Shown here: piece by piece, positions 43,565 to 51,373 of the stretch
Layout of the letters: each line of letters begins with the position of its first letter
Numbering within the stretch: position 1 is the stretch's first letter
Assembly: GCA_963799245.1 (NCBI GenBank)
Contig: CAWCWN010000006.1
Span: 62,001 to 126,000 of the forward strand
DNA: 64,000 nt
Reading direction: 5' to 3'
DNA from: CAWCWN01 sp963799245
GTDB lineage: Bacteria; Chloroflexota; Ktedonobacteria; Ktedonobacterales; Ktedonobacteraceae
Made by a program: the position numbers and the translations under genes
The notes under the pieces: generated by a model
The model's database searches: none
The model's input: the letters and a program-made list of their open reading frames with translations, nothing else
Told to the model about the DNA's origin: nothing

Positions 43565-44314
43565 TCAGAGGGGGGGAACGGCCAGGGACCCCAGCATTTC
43601 TCGCAGGCGCAGGGCGTCATGAATGGCGCACGCCTGCTGGTCATTGTTAAAAAAGACGTAGGTCTCCCGCGCAGCATCAGCGCTGAGGCGCGTGGCCAGG
43701 GACTTGAGCTCCGCGGCCGAGAGGCCGGGCCCATGCGCGCCGCTATGCACACGCAGGTAGCGAAAGGAGCCGATGTTCGGCAGGTCAGGGGGTGTGGGAA
43801 GGGAGCCGCCGATGCTAGTGACCAGTGTGCAATGGGCTGCCCCCAGAATGCGCTGCAGCGCCCGTAAGCTCTCTGGCTGTAGCCAGGTAGGATCGCGGAA
43901 TTCAAAAGCCGCCAGCCGATCCTGTGGCAGCTGAGCAATGAACTGTTCTAGGCGAGCCGGGTTGGCCCGCCAGCGCGGGGGAAGCTGATAGAGGAAAGGG
44001 CCAGAGCGCTCGCCCAGGCCCTCAGCCGCTGCAAAGAGGCGGATCAGGCCTTCCTCCACACCCTGTAGTTTTTTCATATGCGTGATATAGCGGCTGGCCT
44101 TGATCGCAAAGCGAAAGCCGGGATGAGAGCTGGTCTGGAGGGCCCATGCCTGGAACTGTTTGTAGGTAGGCAGGCGGTAAAAGCTACGGTTGATCTCAAC
44201 AATAGGGAAATAGCCGGCATAGTAGGGGAGGTGGTCACGCAGGGGGAGGTCGGGCGGATAAAAACGCCCGGCCCAGTGTGGGTAGATCCAGCCCGAGGTG
44301 CCAATCCAGATCAT
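43565..44314 (-). CDS. DUF72 family protein
   Basis: 249 residues with the TIM-barrel family motifs: MIWIGTSGWIYPHWAGRFYP at the N-terminus, YFPIVEINRSFYRLPTYKQF, FRFAIKASRYITHMKKLQ, RSGPFLYQLPPRWRANPARL, LAAFEFRDPTWLQ, RYLRVHSGAHG and VFFNNDQQACAIHDALRL. Length and spacing match DUF72 (YecE), a widespread family with no proven reaction. A GTG/ATG start at the window position 44314 opens directly with the family motif. It lies 27 bases after the pentapeptide gene stop on the same strand, so the two may be cotranscribed. Confidence 0.93.
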   Translation of the reverse strand: MIWIGTSGWIYPHWAGRFYPPDLPLRDHLPYYAGYFPIVEINRSFYRLPTYKQFQAWALQTSSHPGFRFAIKASRYITHMKKLQGVEEGLIRLFAAAEGLGERSGPFLYQLPPRWRANPARLEQFIAQLPQDRLAAFEFRDPTWLQPESLRALQRILGAAHCTLVTSIGGSLPTPPDLPNIGSFRYLRVHSGAHGPGLSAAELKSLATRLSADAARETYVFFNNDQQACAIHDALRLREMLGSLAVPPL

Positions 44315-44341
44315 GTTTTTCTGCCCGTACCCCCCTGAATA

Positions 44342-44836
44342 TCAGAGAACATCAGGAACATCATCGGGTGACCTGGCCTTGTTGAGCTGCTCCTGGTTGA
44401 TCAGTGCCGCCTTGAGATTTGCGTCTTTAAGATACGCGCCGGTGAGGTCGGCCTCGTTGAGGTTGGCCCGGCTCAGGTCGGCTCCGATCAGGTTGGTATC
44501 GAGCAGAACCGCCCGGGCGAGGTTGGCATCGCTGAGGTTAGCGCCATTCGCGCTCGCTCCGCTGAGATCTGTACCATGCAAATTGGCTTCGCTGAGGTCC
44601 GCTTTGCTCACGTTCGCTCCCGCGAGGCTACCCCAGCTGATGTCTGCCCGGTGCAGTGAGGCGCCGCTCAAGTTAACGCCGCTCAGGTTGGCTCTGCACA
44701 GGTTCACCTCGCTTAACGCCAGCCTGCTGAGGTCGGTTTCGTTCAGGTCCGGGTCTATACTCGGGTTTGCCTGGCGCCATGCATTCCAGGTGCTGACCCC
44801 TTGTTGTAACAGGTCAAGCTGCTGCTGATTTGCCAT
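44342..44836 (-). CDS. Pentapeptide-repeat protein
   Basis: 164 residues. After a short helical head (ANQQQLDLLQQGVSTWNAWR) about 20 pentapeptides follow, of the A-(D/N)-L-x-x type: LSEVNLCRANLSGVNLSGAS, LAGANVSKADLSEANLHGTD, LARAVLLDTNLIGADLSRAN, LNEADLTGAYLKDANLKAAL. They form a right-handed quadrilateral beta-helix. Some relatives mimic DNA and protect gyrase; most have no known role. The head W-N-x-W-R-x-x-N-P is common in this group. No resistance context is visible. Confidence 0.93.
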   Translation of the reverse strand: MANQQQLDLLQQGVSTWNAWRQANPSIDPDLNETDLSRLALSEVNLCRANLSGVNLSGASLHRADISWGSLAGANVSKADLSEANLHGTDLSGASANGANLSDANLARAVLLDTNLIGADLSRANLNEADLTGAYLKDANLKAALINQEQLNKARSPDDVPDVL

Positions 44837-45020
44837 AGGTTTTGCTCTCCTGTGAATATGTCTGGCAAGCTACTGCTTTCTCGCTTGCAGCGCTATATAT
44901 GTCTTCATTCTTAATTATTATGATACTCACTTCCTATGCTACAAGCAATATTATCAGGCGCGGGCGAGGGTGCGCTGGTGTTTTTGGTATTTGATTGTGA
45001 GGGTGTGCCGCCCTTGCGCC

Positions 45021-45992
45021 CTACAGGAGTAGTTCTACACAGCTCTGGCGCAGCTGGTCAATTACCTGCAGGGTCGCCAGGCCGTCGGCGGGTGGGTAGA
45101 GTGGCGTCGTGCCACTCAGCACGCAGTCGTTAAAGTGCGTCAGCATGGCCTGGTAGGGATCGGCGGCCGCGAAGGTTTTCTGCTCGCGCTGCGAGCCTTT
45201 TTGCAGCAGCAGCGTCGTCTCATCGCCGCTCCAGGCCGTGAATGCCAGGGGGGCCGTGACGGCGCCCTCGCTGCCCACTATCTCGATGACCTGGTGTTCG
45301 GCGGCCGCGAAACTGCATTGAATATGTGCGAGAACCATGTCCGGGCAGGTGAGCAGGGCCTGGGTATCCACATCTACGCCGTCCTGCCAGTGTATTATTC
45401 CCTGCGCCCGCTGCGGTTGCGATCCGCTCAGCCAGCGCACTGCCGAGACGCAATAGCTGCCCACATCCAGGAGGGCTCCTCCGCCGTATTCAGAATGAGA
45501 GCGGTAATTATCGCGGGCGTTGAAGGGGAAGGAGAAGGCAGTGTGTAGAAAACGCAGTCTCCCCACTTCGCCGCTGGCAAGCAGCTGCTTGAGGAAGAGC
45601 ATGCGGGGGTGAAAACGGTACATAGTTGCTTCCATGAGCAGGACGTAGGCGCTCTGGCAAGCTGCGATCATCGCGGCGCACTCGGCCGTGTTCGTGGCTA
45701 GCGGTTTCTCGCACAGGATATGTTTCCCCGCTTCCGCCGCGCGCAGCGTCCAGAAGTGATGGAGGTGATTGGGCAGGGCGATATAGACGACATCTATATC
45801 TTCATCTGTGAGTAGCGTTTGATATTCGAGGTACATCCGTTCGATGCCAAATTGCTGCGAGACCGTCCGGGCACGCTCAAGGCTATGGCTGGCGACGGCG
45901 AGAATACGAGCCTGGGGTAGCCGCTGCAGGGCCGGTAGAATGGCGCGGGTGGCGACAAATCCCGGCCCTATAATGCCCCAATTGCAAAGCAT
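45021..45992 (-). CDS. Gfo/Idh/MocA-family oxidoreductase
   Basis: 323 residues. N-terminal NAD(P) Rossmann fold (WGIIGPGFVATRAILPALQR), the family motif HILCEKPLATNTAEC with the catalytic-region E-K-P, and a C-terminal alpha/beta domain with GGGALLDVGSYCVSAVRWLS, where D-x-x-x-Y supplies the catalytic residues. It should oxidise or reduce a sugar or sugar derivative such as an aldose or inositol. It is divergent from a second, larger family member across 92 bases that must hold both promoters, hinting at a shared pathway. Confidence 0.92.
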   Translation of the reverse strand: MLCNWGIIGPGFVATRAILPALQRLPQARILAVASHSLERARTVSQQFGIERMYLEYQTLLTDEDIDVVYIALPNHLHHFWTLRAAEAGKHILCEKPLATNTAECAAMIAACQSAYVLLMEATMYRFHPRMLFLKQLLASGEVGRLRFLHTAFSFPFNARDNYRSHSEYGGGALLDVGSYCVSAVRWLSGSQPQRAQGIIHWQDGVDVDTQALLTCPDMVLAHIQCSFAAAEHQVIEIVGSEGAVTAPLAFTAWSGDETTLLLQKGSQREQKTFAAADPYQAMLTHFNDCVLSGTTPLYPPADGLATLQVIDQLRQSCVELLL

Positions 45993-46084
45993 GGTCAGGT
46001 CCTTTCAAAGCTCTCTGGTATATAATGGGTGTAGTCCAACTATCACGCTCTCTATATTCTATCCCATCCCAGGAGGAACGATAC

Positions 46085-47689
46085 ATGTCTTACCGGCAAG
46101 ATGCCCTTGTGAGCAGCGCGGCGGAATTGCGATCCCGACTGGCGACCGAACAGGTTCTTATCCTGGATGGGAGCCTGGTCCCTCTTACCGCGGAACAGGA
46201 GCAGGCACTATGTGATTTTGTTGAGCGCGGTGGAGGACTGATCTGTATTGGTAACGCCGCTGAGATGTACGCCGAATATCAGCTTTTAGGCGAGCTGCTC
46301 GGCTCGCTGCACGGGTTCTGCACGCCCCGCTGTGAAATCATCGCCCAGGTCGCGACGAGCGAGCACTACATTACCCGCCGCGTCGACCCCACTTTTACGC
46401 TGCAGGATGAGATCTATCTTCTTGACCACGTTGCTGCGGACGCCGAGATCGTGTGGCGCACCGCCTGGCATTTCAGCCCGTGCGCGCTGGCATATACGCG
46501 CGCATACGGGCGGGGGCGCATTTTTTGTACGACGCTGGGGTCATCGCAGGCCGCGCAGGCGCATCCGGCTTTTCAGCAGATGCTTGAGCGCGCCATGCAT
46601 TACGCCGCCGGTGCGCAGACGGAGGAGACCGCCCTCAGGGTAGCGATGATCGGGTATGGGGCGATTGGTTTTGAACATGGTATGGCCATCGGCGCTGTGG
46701 AGGGGCTGGAGTATGCCCTGGTGTGCGACCGCAATGAAGAGCGGCTGGCACTGGCCCGCCAGGCGTTTCCCGGGGTGTCAACCTGTACGGACCTGCAGGT
46801 TGTCGCCGCTGATCCAGCTATCGAGCTTGTGATTGTCTCTACCCCGCCCAATACCCACGCGGCGATCTCCATGGCGATGCTGGAGGCGGGGAAGCACGTG
46901 GTTGTTGAAAAGCCATTCTGCCTCAACACGGCTGAGGCCGATAGCATGATCCAGCTGGCGGAGCGGCAGCGACGGGCGCTCACTATATACCAGTGCCGGC
47001 GCTGGGACGCCGATTTTCTCGCCATCCAGCAGGTCCTGGCAAGTGGCGTCATCGGCCCCCTTTTTCACATCGAAACTTTTATCGGCGGCTACAGCCACCC
47101 TTGTAACTACTGGCACTCCCACGAAGCAATCTCAGGCGGCGTGTTCTACGACTGGGGGTCGCACTACATCGACTGGATCCTGCAGCTGGTGCCTGACCCG
47201 GTGGAGTCAGTGCGCAGCAGCGAGCATAAGCGGGTCTGGCATGATGTGACCAACGCCGATCAGGCGAGCGTCTATTTGCGCTTTGCCGGGCGGCAGGAGG
47301 CGCTCTTTATGCACTCTGACATCGCGGCGGCCTTGAAGCCCAAATGGTACATTCTGGGTGAGCAGGGGGCCATCGTTGGCGATTGGCGCCTTGAAACGGT
47401 CAGGACGCGGCGCTGGTCCGGTGACCTGGTGGAGGAGCGCCTGGCCCCGGCAGAGGCCCTGCCGGAACTGAGCGTCTACAGCTACGACGTGGGCGACCTC
47501 ATTCATCAACAGCGGCTGGCCCTCGCGGCTCCACCCGCCTTCGCCTTCCACCGCAACCTCGCCAATCATTTACTCAGCAATGAGGCGCTGGCGGTGCCCC
47601 CCTGGCAGGCCAGGCGTAATATCGCCGTGCTGGAGGCCGCGAAACGCTCAGCCGCTCAGGGCGGTAGAACAATCGACCTGACCTGCTAG
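46085..47689 (+). CDS. ThuA-like domain fused to Gfo/Idh/MocA oxidoreductase
   Basis: 534 residues from ATG 46085 (AGGAGG eight bases before). Residues 1-175 resemble a ThuA/class I glutamine-amidotransferase-like fold: VLILDGSLVPLTAEQEQALC, FVERGGGLICIGNAAEMYAE, PCALAYTRAYGRGRIFCTTL. From about 185 a dehydrogenase follows: VAMIGYGAIGFEHGMAIGAV, VIVSTPPNTHAAISMAMLEA, GKHVVVEKPFCLNTAEAD, and GGVFYDWGSHYIDWILQL with D-x-x-x-H. ThuA and this dehydrogenase family are often neighbours in disaccharide oxidation routes (3-keto-sugar pathway); here they are one chain. Probable role: sugar oxidation/reduction. Divergent partner at 45021-45992. Confidence 0.88.
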   Translation: MSYRQDALVSSAAELRSRLATEQVLILDGSLVPLTAEQEQALCDFVERGGGLICIGNAAEMYAEYQLLGELLGSLHGFCTPRCEIIAQVATSEHYITRRVDPTFTLQDEIYLLDHVAADAEIVWRTAWHFSPCALAYTRAYGRGRIFCTTLGSSQAAQAHPAFQQMLERAMHYAAGAQTEETALRVAMIGYGAIGFEHGMAIGAVEGLEYALVCDRNEERLALARQAFPGVSTCTDLQVVAADPAIELVIVSTPPNTHAAISMAMLEAGKHVVVEKPFCLNTAEADSMIQLAERQRRALTIYQCRRWDADFLAIQQVLASGVIGPLFHIETFIGGYSHPCNYWHSHEAISGGVFYDWGSHYIDWILQLVPDPVESVRSSEHKRVWHDVTNADQASVYLRFAGRQEALFMHSDIAAALKPKWYILGEQGAIVGDWRLETVRTRRWSGDLVEERLAPAEALPELSVYSYDVGDLIHQQRLALAAPPAFAFHRNLANHLLSNEALAVPPWQARRNIAVLEAAKRSAAQGGRTIDLTC

Positions 47690-47857
47690 GCGGGGACCTG
47701 TTCTATAGGGAATAGAAGCTAGCCCTGGCTGCGCGTGGTGACACGCTGCCATACTGCCTGATTGCATGTCCAGCGGGCAGCGCGTGAAAAGATCTTTTCA
47801 AGTATGTAACGAATTAATTAACTTTTTTATAAAAAATGCACGTGTATTTACTCTTAA

Positions 47858-47886
47858 TTGACACTGGGCCTGTGATGTGCTATAAT
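47858..47886 (+). promoter_or_regulatory. Consensus sigma-70 promoter
   Basis: TTGACA (47858-47863), 17 bases, TATAAT (47881-47886): a full consensus match. It lies 52 bases before the start of the small gene at 47939 and should give a short leader carrying its AAGGGGAGG ribosome site. Confidence 0.88.
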
Positions 47887-47938
47887 TAGGTGCTTGAGAT
47901 CGTAGTACGATATGGTCATAAGGGGAGGTTAAGGCGAC

Positions 47939-48184
47939 ATGAGGGTAGATATCCTACCAGGCGGCAGTCTTGTGCGTATAACAAGCTATAGCCCCTTTCG
48001 AGGCCTCAAGGGGACGATCCGCATCGTCGATACTATTTCTGCTGAACTCGATGAGCCCTTTTGTTTTTACCTGATCGCTCTTGACGGGGCGCATATACAA
48101 GAACCCATCTGGTTTGAATATGATGAGGTGGAGCTCGTTGCGTCACCACTGGTAGGGCTTCCGACCAGTGACGCGCTTAACTGA
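47939..48184 (+). CDS. Small SH3/KOW-like hypothetical protein
   Basis: 81 residues, mostly beta: RVDILPGGSLVRITSYSPFR, GLKGTIRIVDTI, FCFYLIALDGAHIQEPIWFE, YDEVELVAS. The G-x-x-G-T-I-x-x-V pattern followed by a strand-rich half resembles KOW/SH3-type barrels, but no family is certain. Driven by a perfect promoter, so likely well expressed. No neighbours in operon. Confidence 0.75.
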   Translation: MRVDILPGGSLVRITSYSPFRGLKGTIRIVDTISAELDEPFCFYLIALDGAHIQEPIWFEYDEVELVASPLVGLPTSDALN

Positions 48185-48300
48185 TGAGATGGGAGTAAGC
48201 GGGATCGCCTGAGCGGCGTGATTACGATATTTTTTGCCGGGCGTTGCTCCTGGCTCTGCCGCTAAAGCTCGGGTCTCTGCGCGCAAGAGGCGAGCTCCAC

Positions 48301-48540
48301 CTATGGTGTTTGCTTCTTGCGCCTGCTGGTCTTGCGCTCCTCAATGTATTTATTCAGGTCCGCGCGCGTGACACGGTACTCTTTCCCGATATCTACCGCT
48401 ACCAGGTCGCCGTTGCGGATCCAGACGCGCACGGTCTCCACATGAACCTGCATGATATTCGCGACCTGTTCAACGGTCAGCAGCTGTTCTTCTTCATTCA
48501 TGATGATCGCGGCAGGGATGAATGCCGCATCTCCTTTCAC
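48301..48540 (-). CDS. Excisionase-type helix-turn-helix protein
   Basis: 79 residues. LLTVEQVANIMQVHVETVRV, WIRNGDLVAVDIGKEYRVTR and ADLNKYIEERK make up a MerR-like winged helix as in the excisionase/HTH_17 family. The C-terminus is basic (TSRRKKQTP). GTG 48540 is preferred because AGAAGGAG lies five bases before; an internal ATG at 48501 lacks a site. It probably binds DNA as a regulator. No integrase is nearby, so it is not necessarily a phage relic. Confidence 0.87.
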   Translation of the reverse strand: MKGDAAFIPAAIIMNEEEQLLTVEQVANIMQVHVETVRVWIRNGDLVAVDIGKEYRVTRADLNKYIEERKTSRRKKQTP

Positions 48541-48947
48541 TTAAACTCCTTCTGCGCCCGGGTCAGTTTGTTGACGTTGGCGCTCGCATGCACGCATGTG
48601 CCAGTATGCACAATAAAAATCGTTTATAGCTGCTTAAAGTTAATTATACACCTACTTAATAAATCGAAGAATTCGTTTATTGATTAGATATAATAATATG
48701 CGTGGAGACGCTGGCGGGGAGACACGGGAGAAGCTGGAGACGATCACCCGCGCAAGGCTTGCTCAAGATGTGGGCAGCGAAGTGCTACAATAAGGGCAGG
48801 AGAAGCTTCTCCTCCCTGGCGCGTTGCGCTAATAGAGGATGCGCGGATCGTCACGGCCTCCGGCTGCTGCAATACCAGCATGCTCGTTTATTCGTGGCCG
48901 CCAGCTCACCGCTCTGGAGCTTTCACGTGCAGGAAGAGAATATTGAT

Positions 48948-49046
48948 ATGCCGTTGAATGGTAGAAAGATGAATAATACGGCCAAGAAAGGTGTGGTCAC
49001 AGAGAGTATTGTTTTAGCGAGACTGGTGCAATTAGGTTATGCATGA
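48948..49046 (+). pseudogene. N-terminal fragment of a PD-(D/E)XK endonuclease-like gene
   Basis: 32 codons encode MPLNGRKMNNTAKKGVVTES and IVLARLVQLGYA, then stop. This matches the opening of the group I intron-associated PD-(D/E)XK family (K-K-G-x-x-x-E-x-x-x-x-A-x-L-x-x-L-G-Y), whose catalytic residues come later and are missing. The truncation ends 14 bases before the 3-prime end of the tRNA-Thr gene. Recognised by sequence pattern only. Confidence 0.6.
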
Positions 49047-49060
49047 AGAGCAATAAAGGG

Positions 49061-49132
49061 AGCCGGTGAAGAGAGTCGAACTCTTGGCCCACGCTTTACG
49101 AAAGCGTTGCTCTACCACTGAGCTACACCGGC
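49061..49132 (-). tRNA. tRNA-Thr (anticodon CGT)
   Basis: On the minus strand a full cloverleaf can be drawn: acceptor GCCGGTG/CACCGGC, D arm GCTCAGTGGTAGAGC, anticodon stem ACGCT/AGCGT with loop TTCGTAA, T arm AAGAG-TTCGACT-CTCTT. The loop gives anticodon CGT, reading ACG, hence threonine. Discriminator is T; CCA is not encoded. A consensus promoter lies about 55 bases upstream. Confidence 0.93.
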
Positions 49133-49185
49133 TTGATGGTTTTTCAACCATCGTGAAACTTCAAGCAGCATGCCTGACGTAAGCG

Positions 49186-49215
49186 ATTATAAACCCGCGG
49201 CCTCCTTCCTGTCAA
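49186..49215 (-). promoter_or_regulatory. Promoter of tRNA-Thr
   Basis: Minus strand TTGACA (49215-49210) and TATAAT (49191-49186) with an 18-base spacer, both consensus. The predicted start near 49179 leaves a leader of about 45 bases before the tRNA. Confidence 0.88.
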
Positions 49216-49858
49216 GCGTTTGCAAGACATTGCGCTTTGATTATAGTATGTCCCTCGCTCAGGCTGGAGGCCTCGAGTGCCGCATCTCGCAGGGACATAA
49301 GCTCCACGGTTCGCCCGTTACATCAATTGCCTGTGCCAACTGCGGATAAGTCCCGTTTTTAGTGGGCCCCGCGAATTTTTCGTGACCGGCCCTCTGTTGT
49401 GTTGTTTCATCCTGCTCGTGCGCGCAGCGGCCCCGTAGGGCAGAGCTAGGATTTGTGAATATTGATCGAGCCGGCGTTGGCGTGCGCGGTTATCTACCCG
49501 CTAAGGACTGCTGCTGGCTCATATATTTTTTTCCTCTTTTGGATAGGTATTCAGCATAGACACATACGATTAATCAATTCAAAACGCTGCAATATATGGT
49601 TACATGATACCACCGGGCGCGATCGCTGCGCCAGGAGATGTTGTATTACCATCTTCCTTTGCTTTGAACAACAGAGAGGCAGTGGAATTTCATTATCACT
49701 TGAGCAGGCGAGCTGTATTGAGGGAGCGAGCGGCCCCTGGTATGCGGTGCTGCGGCTCTACCTTACATCAATGAACAGCAGATGTTACACTATAAAATGT
49801 CTCCATTGCGTACTCTAGTACTGTCACAAAAGTATGTGAGATAGAAAGGAGCGTGGTG
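49216..49858. other. Intergenic stretch without recognised gene
   Basis: About 640 bases between tRNA-Thr and the receiver-domain gene. Open frames exist (for example 49462-49818, plus) but they lack ribosome sites, have poor composition and match nothing. No RNA gene was recognised. Confidence 0.5.
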
Positions 49859-50263
49859 ATGTCGCACAACAAAAGAGCAGAAAGGCAGTCCGCGCCCGGG
49901 CAGGAAAAGACGATCCTGATAGTTGATGATGATCGTGATATCGGTGATATTCTCCAGGACATCATCATGGATCAGACAGAGTATAAAGTCGTGTGGATCG
50001 CCGAGAGTGACCTTGCCCTGGAAGCTGCCTCATACCTGCGGCCTGCGCTGCTGGTGCTTGATTACAAATTGCCGACCATGCATGGCCTCGATCTGTATGA
50101 CCGTTTACAGGCAATGAAGAATATGCGCGGATTACCTACGATCCTCATCAGCGGCAACCCCAGCCTGCCATTTGAGGATTTACGCGCGCGGGGCATCTTC
50201 TTTCTCCAGAAGCCCTTTGAGCTGGACGATTTCCTTGACGTGCTGGCGCAGATGCTGGCCTAG
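49859..50263 (+). CDS. Stand-alone response regulator receiver protein
   Basis: 134 residues. After a polar head of 16 residues, a single receiver domain: TILIVDDDRDIGDILQDIIM (acidic pocket), LLVLDYKLPTMHGLDLYDRL (phosphoacceptor Asp), TILISGNPSLP (Ser in the Thr position) and FFLQKPFELDDFLDVLAQML (Lys). No output domain, so it acts through protein partners as a phosphorelay or modulator. ATG 49859 lies seven bases after AAAGGAG; two GTG codons just upstream are possible. No kinase gene is adjacent; the GAF kinase at 54782 is the nearest orphan. Confidence 0.93.
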   Translation: MSHNKRAERQSAPGQEKTILIVDDDRDIGDILQDIIMDQTEYKVVWIAESDLALEAASYLRPALLVLDYKLPTMHGLDLYDRLQAMKNMRGLPTILISGNPSLPFEDLRARGIFFLQKPFELDDFLDVLAQMLA

Positions 50264-50444
50264 CTGATACGTTTGTCAGTCGCTTCGTGGATTAGCAGGC
50301 AATGGCGATGATGCGCGCTCGCCAGGGCAATAAAAGACAGCCCAGTACTTATTAGTACTGCAGCTAATACGAAGCTAATCTCGACAGGGTCCCATAAATG
50401 TGATACCATGCTTAAGAATATGCTATATTTCCTTGCCTTCAGTT

Positions 50445-50498
50445 GACTTCCACTCGGGCCGCCTGACCGGCGCGGAAGTCAGTTGCTCGGAGTGGAAG
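50445..50498 (+). promoter_or_regulatory. Overlapping alternative stem-loops upstream of rdgB
   Basis: Two mutually exclusive stems share bases 50447-50451: GACTTCC (50445-50451) with GGAAGTC (50474-50480), and CTTCCACTC (50447-50455) with GAGTGGAAG (50490-50498). Both are perfect. A leader switch or a degenerate repeat is possible; no U-run or start codon is sequestered visibly. It lies 150 bases before the rdgB start in a gap of 384 bases that has no gene. Confidence 0.4.
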
Positions 50499-50647
50499 CG
50501 TTTCTGAATGACTATGAGTCCTGATTGCCGTAGGCGCGCAACGACCCTCCCGCATGCCTGATTTTTGAGGGGGACACGCGCCTGTACATTGGGCATACAA
50601 CGTATTGAGCTCACCATCGATATGCTGTGCCCCTACAAAGAGAACCT

Positions 50648-51244
50648 ATGCGCGACTTATTACTGGCTACAAGCAACCGCCATAAGGTGGGAGAGTACCG
50701 CGCTATCTTCTCGGATCTACCCTTTCACCTCTTGTCCCTCCGCGATATACAGCTGGACATTGATGTGGAGGAAAGTGGAACGAGTTTTGCCGAAAATGCG
50801 CAGCTGAAGGCCTTAGCTTACGCGCGTGCCTCAGGAAAACTTTCTCTCGCAGACGACTCCGGTTTAGAAATAGATGCCCTTGGCGGCGTTCCCGGCATAT
50901 ACTCCGCCCGCTTCGCGGGCCCAGCCACATCGTATGCTGAACGTTTTCGTATTATTCTGGAGCGGCTGCGTGAAGTTCCGGCGGCCCAGCGTACCGCTCG
51001 TTTTCGCTGCGCGGTCACTATAGCTGAGCCATCGGGATATTTTCAAACCGTCGAGGGAACGCTTGAGGGAGAGATTGCTCTGGCTCCTCGCGGAGAGCAT
51101 GGCTTCGGTTATGATCCTATCTTCTATGTGCCCGAGCTGGGCAAGACAACAGCGGAGCTGGAGCCGCAACAGAAGCATAGGATCAGTCATCGTGGGCGCG
51201 CGGCTCAATTAGCCACCACCATGCTTGAACACTGGCAGAGCTAG
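50648..51244 (+). CDS. rdgB: XTP/dITP pyrophosphatase (RdgB/HAM1)
   Basis: 198 residues. Hydrolyses XTP, ITP and dITP to monophosphates, cleaning the nucleotide pool. Family blocks: LLLATSNRHKVGEYRAIF, SLADDSGLEIDALGGVPGIY, SARFAG, GTLEGEIALAPRGEHGFGYD, PIFYVPELGKTTAEL and KHRISHRGRA. The catalytic Asp of A-D-D-S-G and the S-H-R-G-R-A C-terminus are intact. ATG 50648 was chosen; the longer GTG start lacks a ribosome site. Housekeeping gene upstream of the exonuclease-DinG-like gene, a pairing that suits nucleotide and DNA quality control. Confidence 0.96.
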   Translation: MRDLLLATSNRHKVGEYRAIFSDLPFHLLSLRDIQLDIDVEESGTSFAENAQLKALAYARASGKLSLADDSGLEIDALGGVPGIYSARFAGPATSYAERFRIILERLREVPAAQRTARFRCAVTIAEPSGYFQTVEGTLEGEIALAPRGEHGFGYDPIFYVPELGKTTAELEPQQKHRISHRGRAAQLATTMLEHWQS

Positions 51245-51373
51245 GCGACGCAGGTAGAAGAGGCCTGCGCTCGCTCAGGACCTGGCGCTGGCAGGCGGGC
51301 GGGCTGGTGGGCACACACGGGAAAATTACATGCCTTGCAAGAAAGCAAAAGCAGCAGTAAGGAACAAGTATTT

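Noticed and set aside
48301..48540. Prophage excisionase
   Set aside because: HTH family is also common in ordinary regulators, and no integrase, capsid or att repeat accompanies it.
49171..49350. 59-codon frame with two C-terminal Cys pairs
   Set aside because: It overlaps the tRNA-Thr promoter on the other strand and has no ribosome site.
49462..49818. 118-codon frame upstream of the receiver gene
   Set aside because: No ribosome site, many Cys/Arg typical of noncoding translation, no domain.
50423..50617. 64-codon minus frame over the alternative hairpins
   Set aside because: No start context or family; the base-pairing structure explains its existence better.
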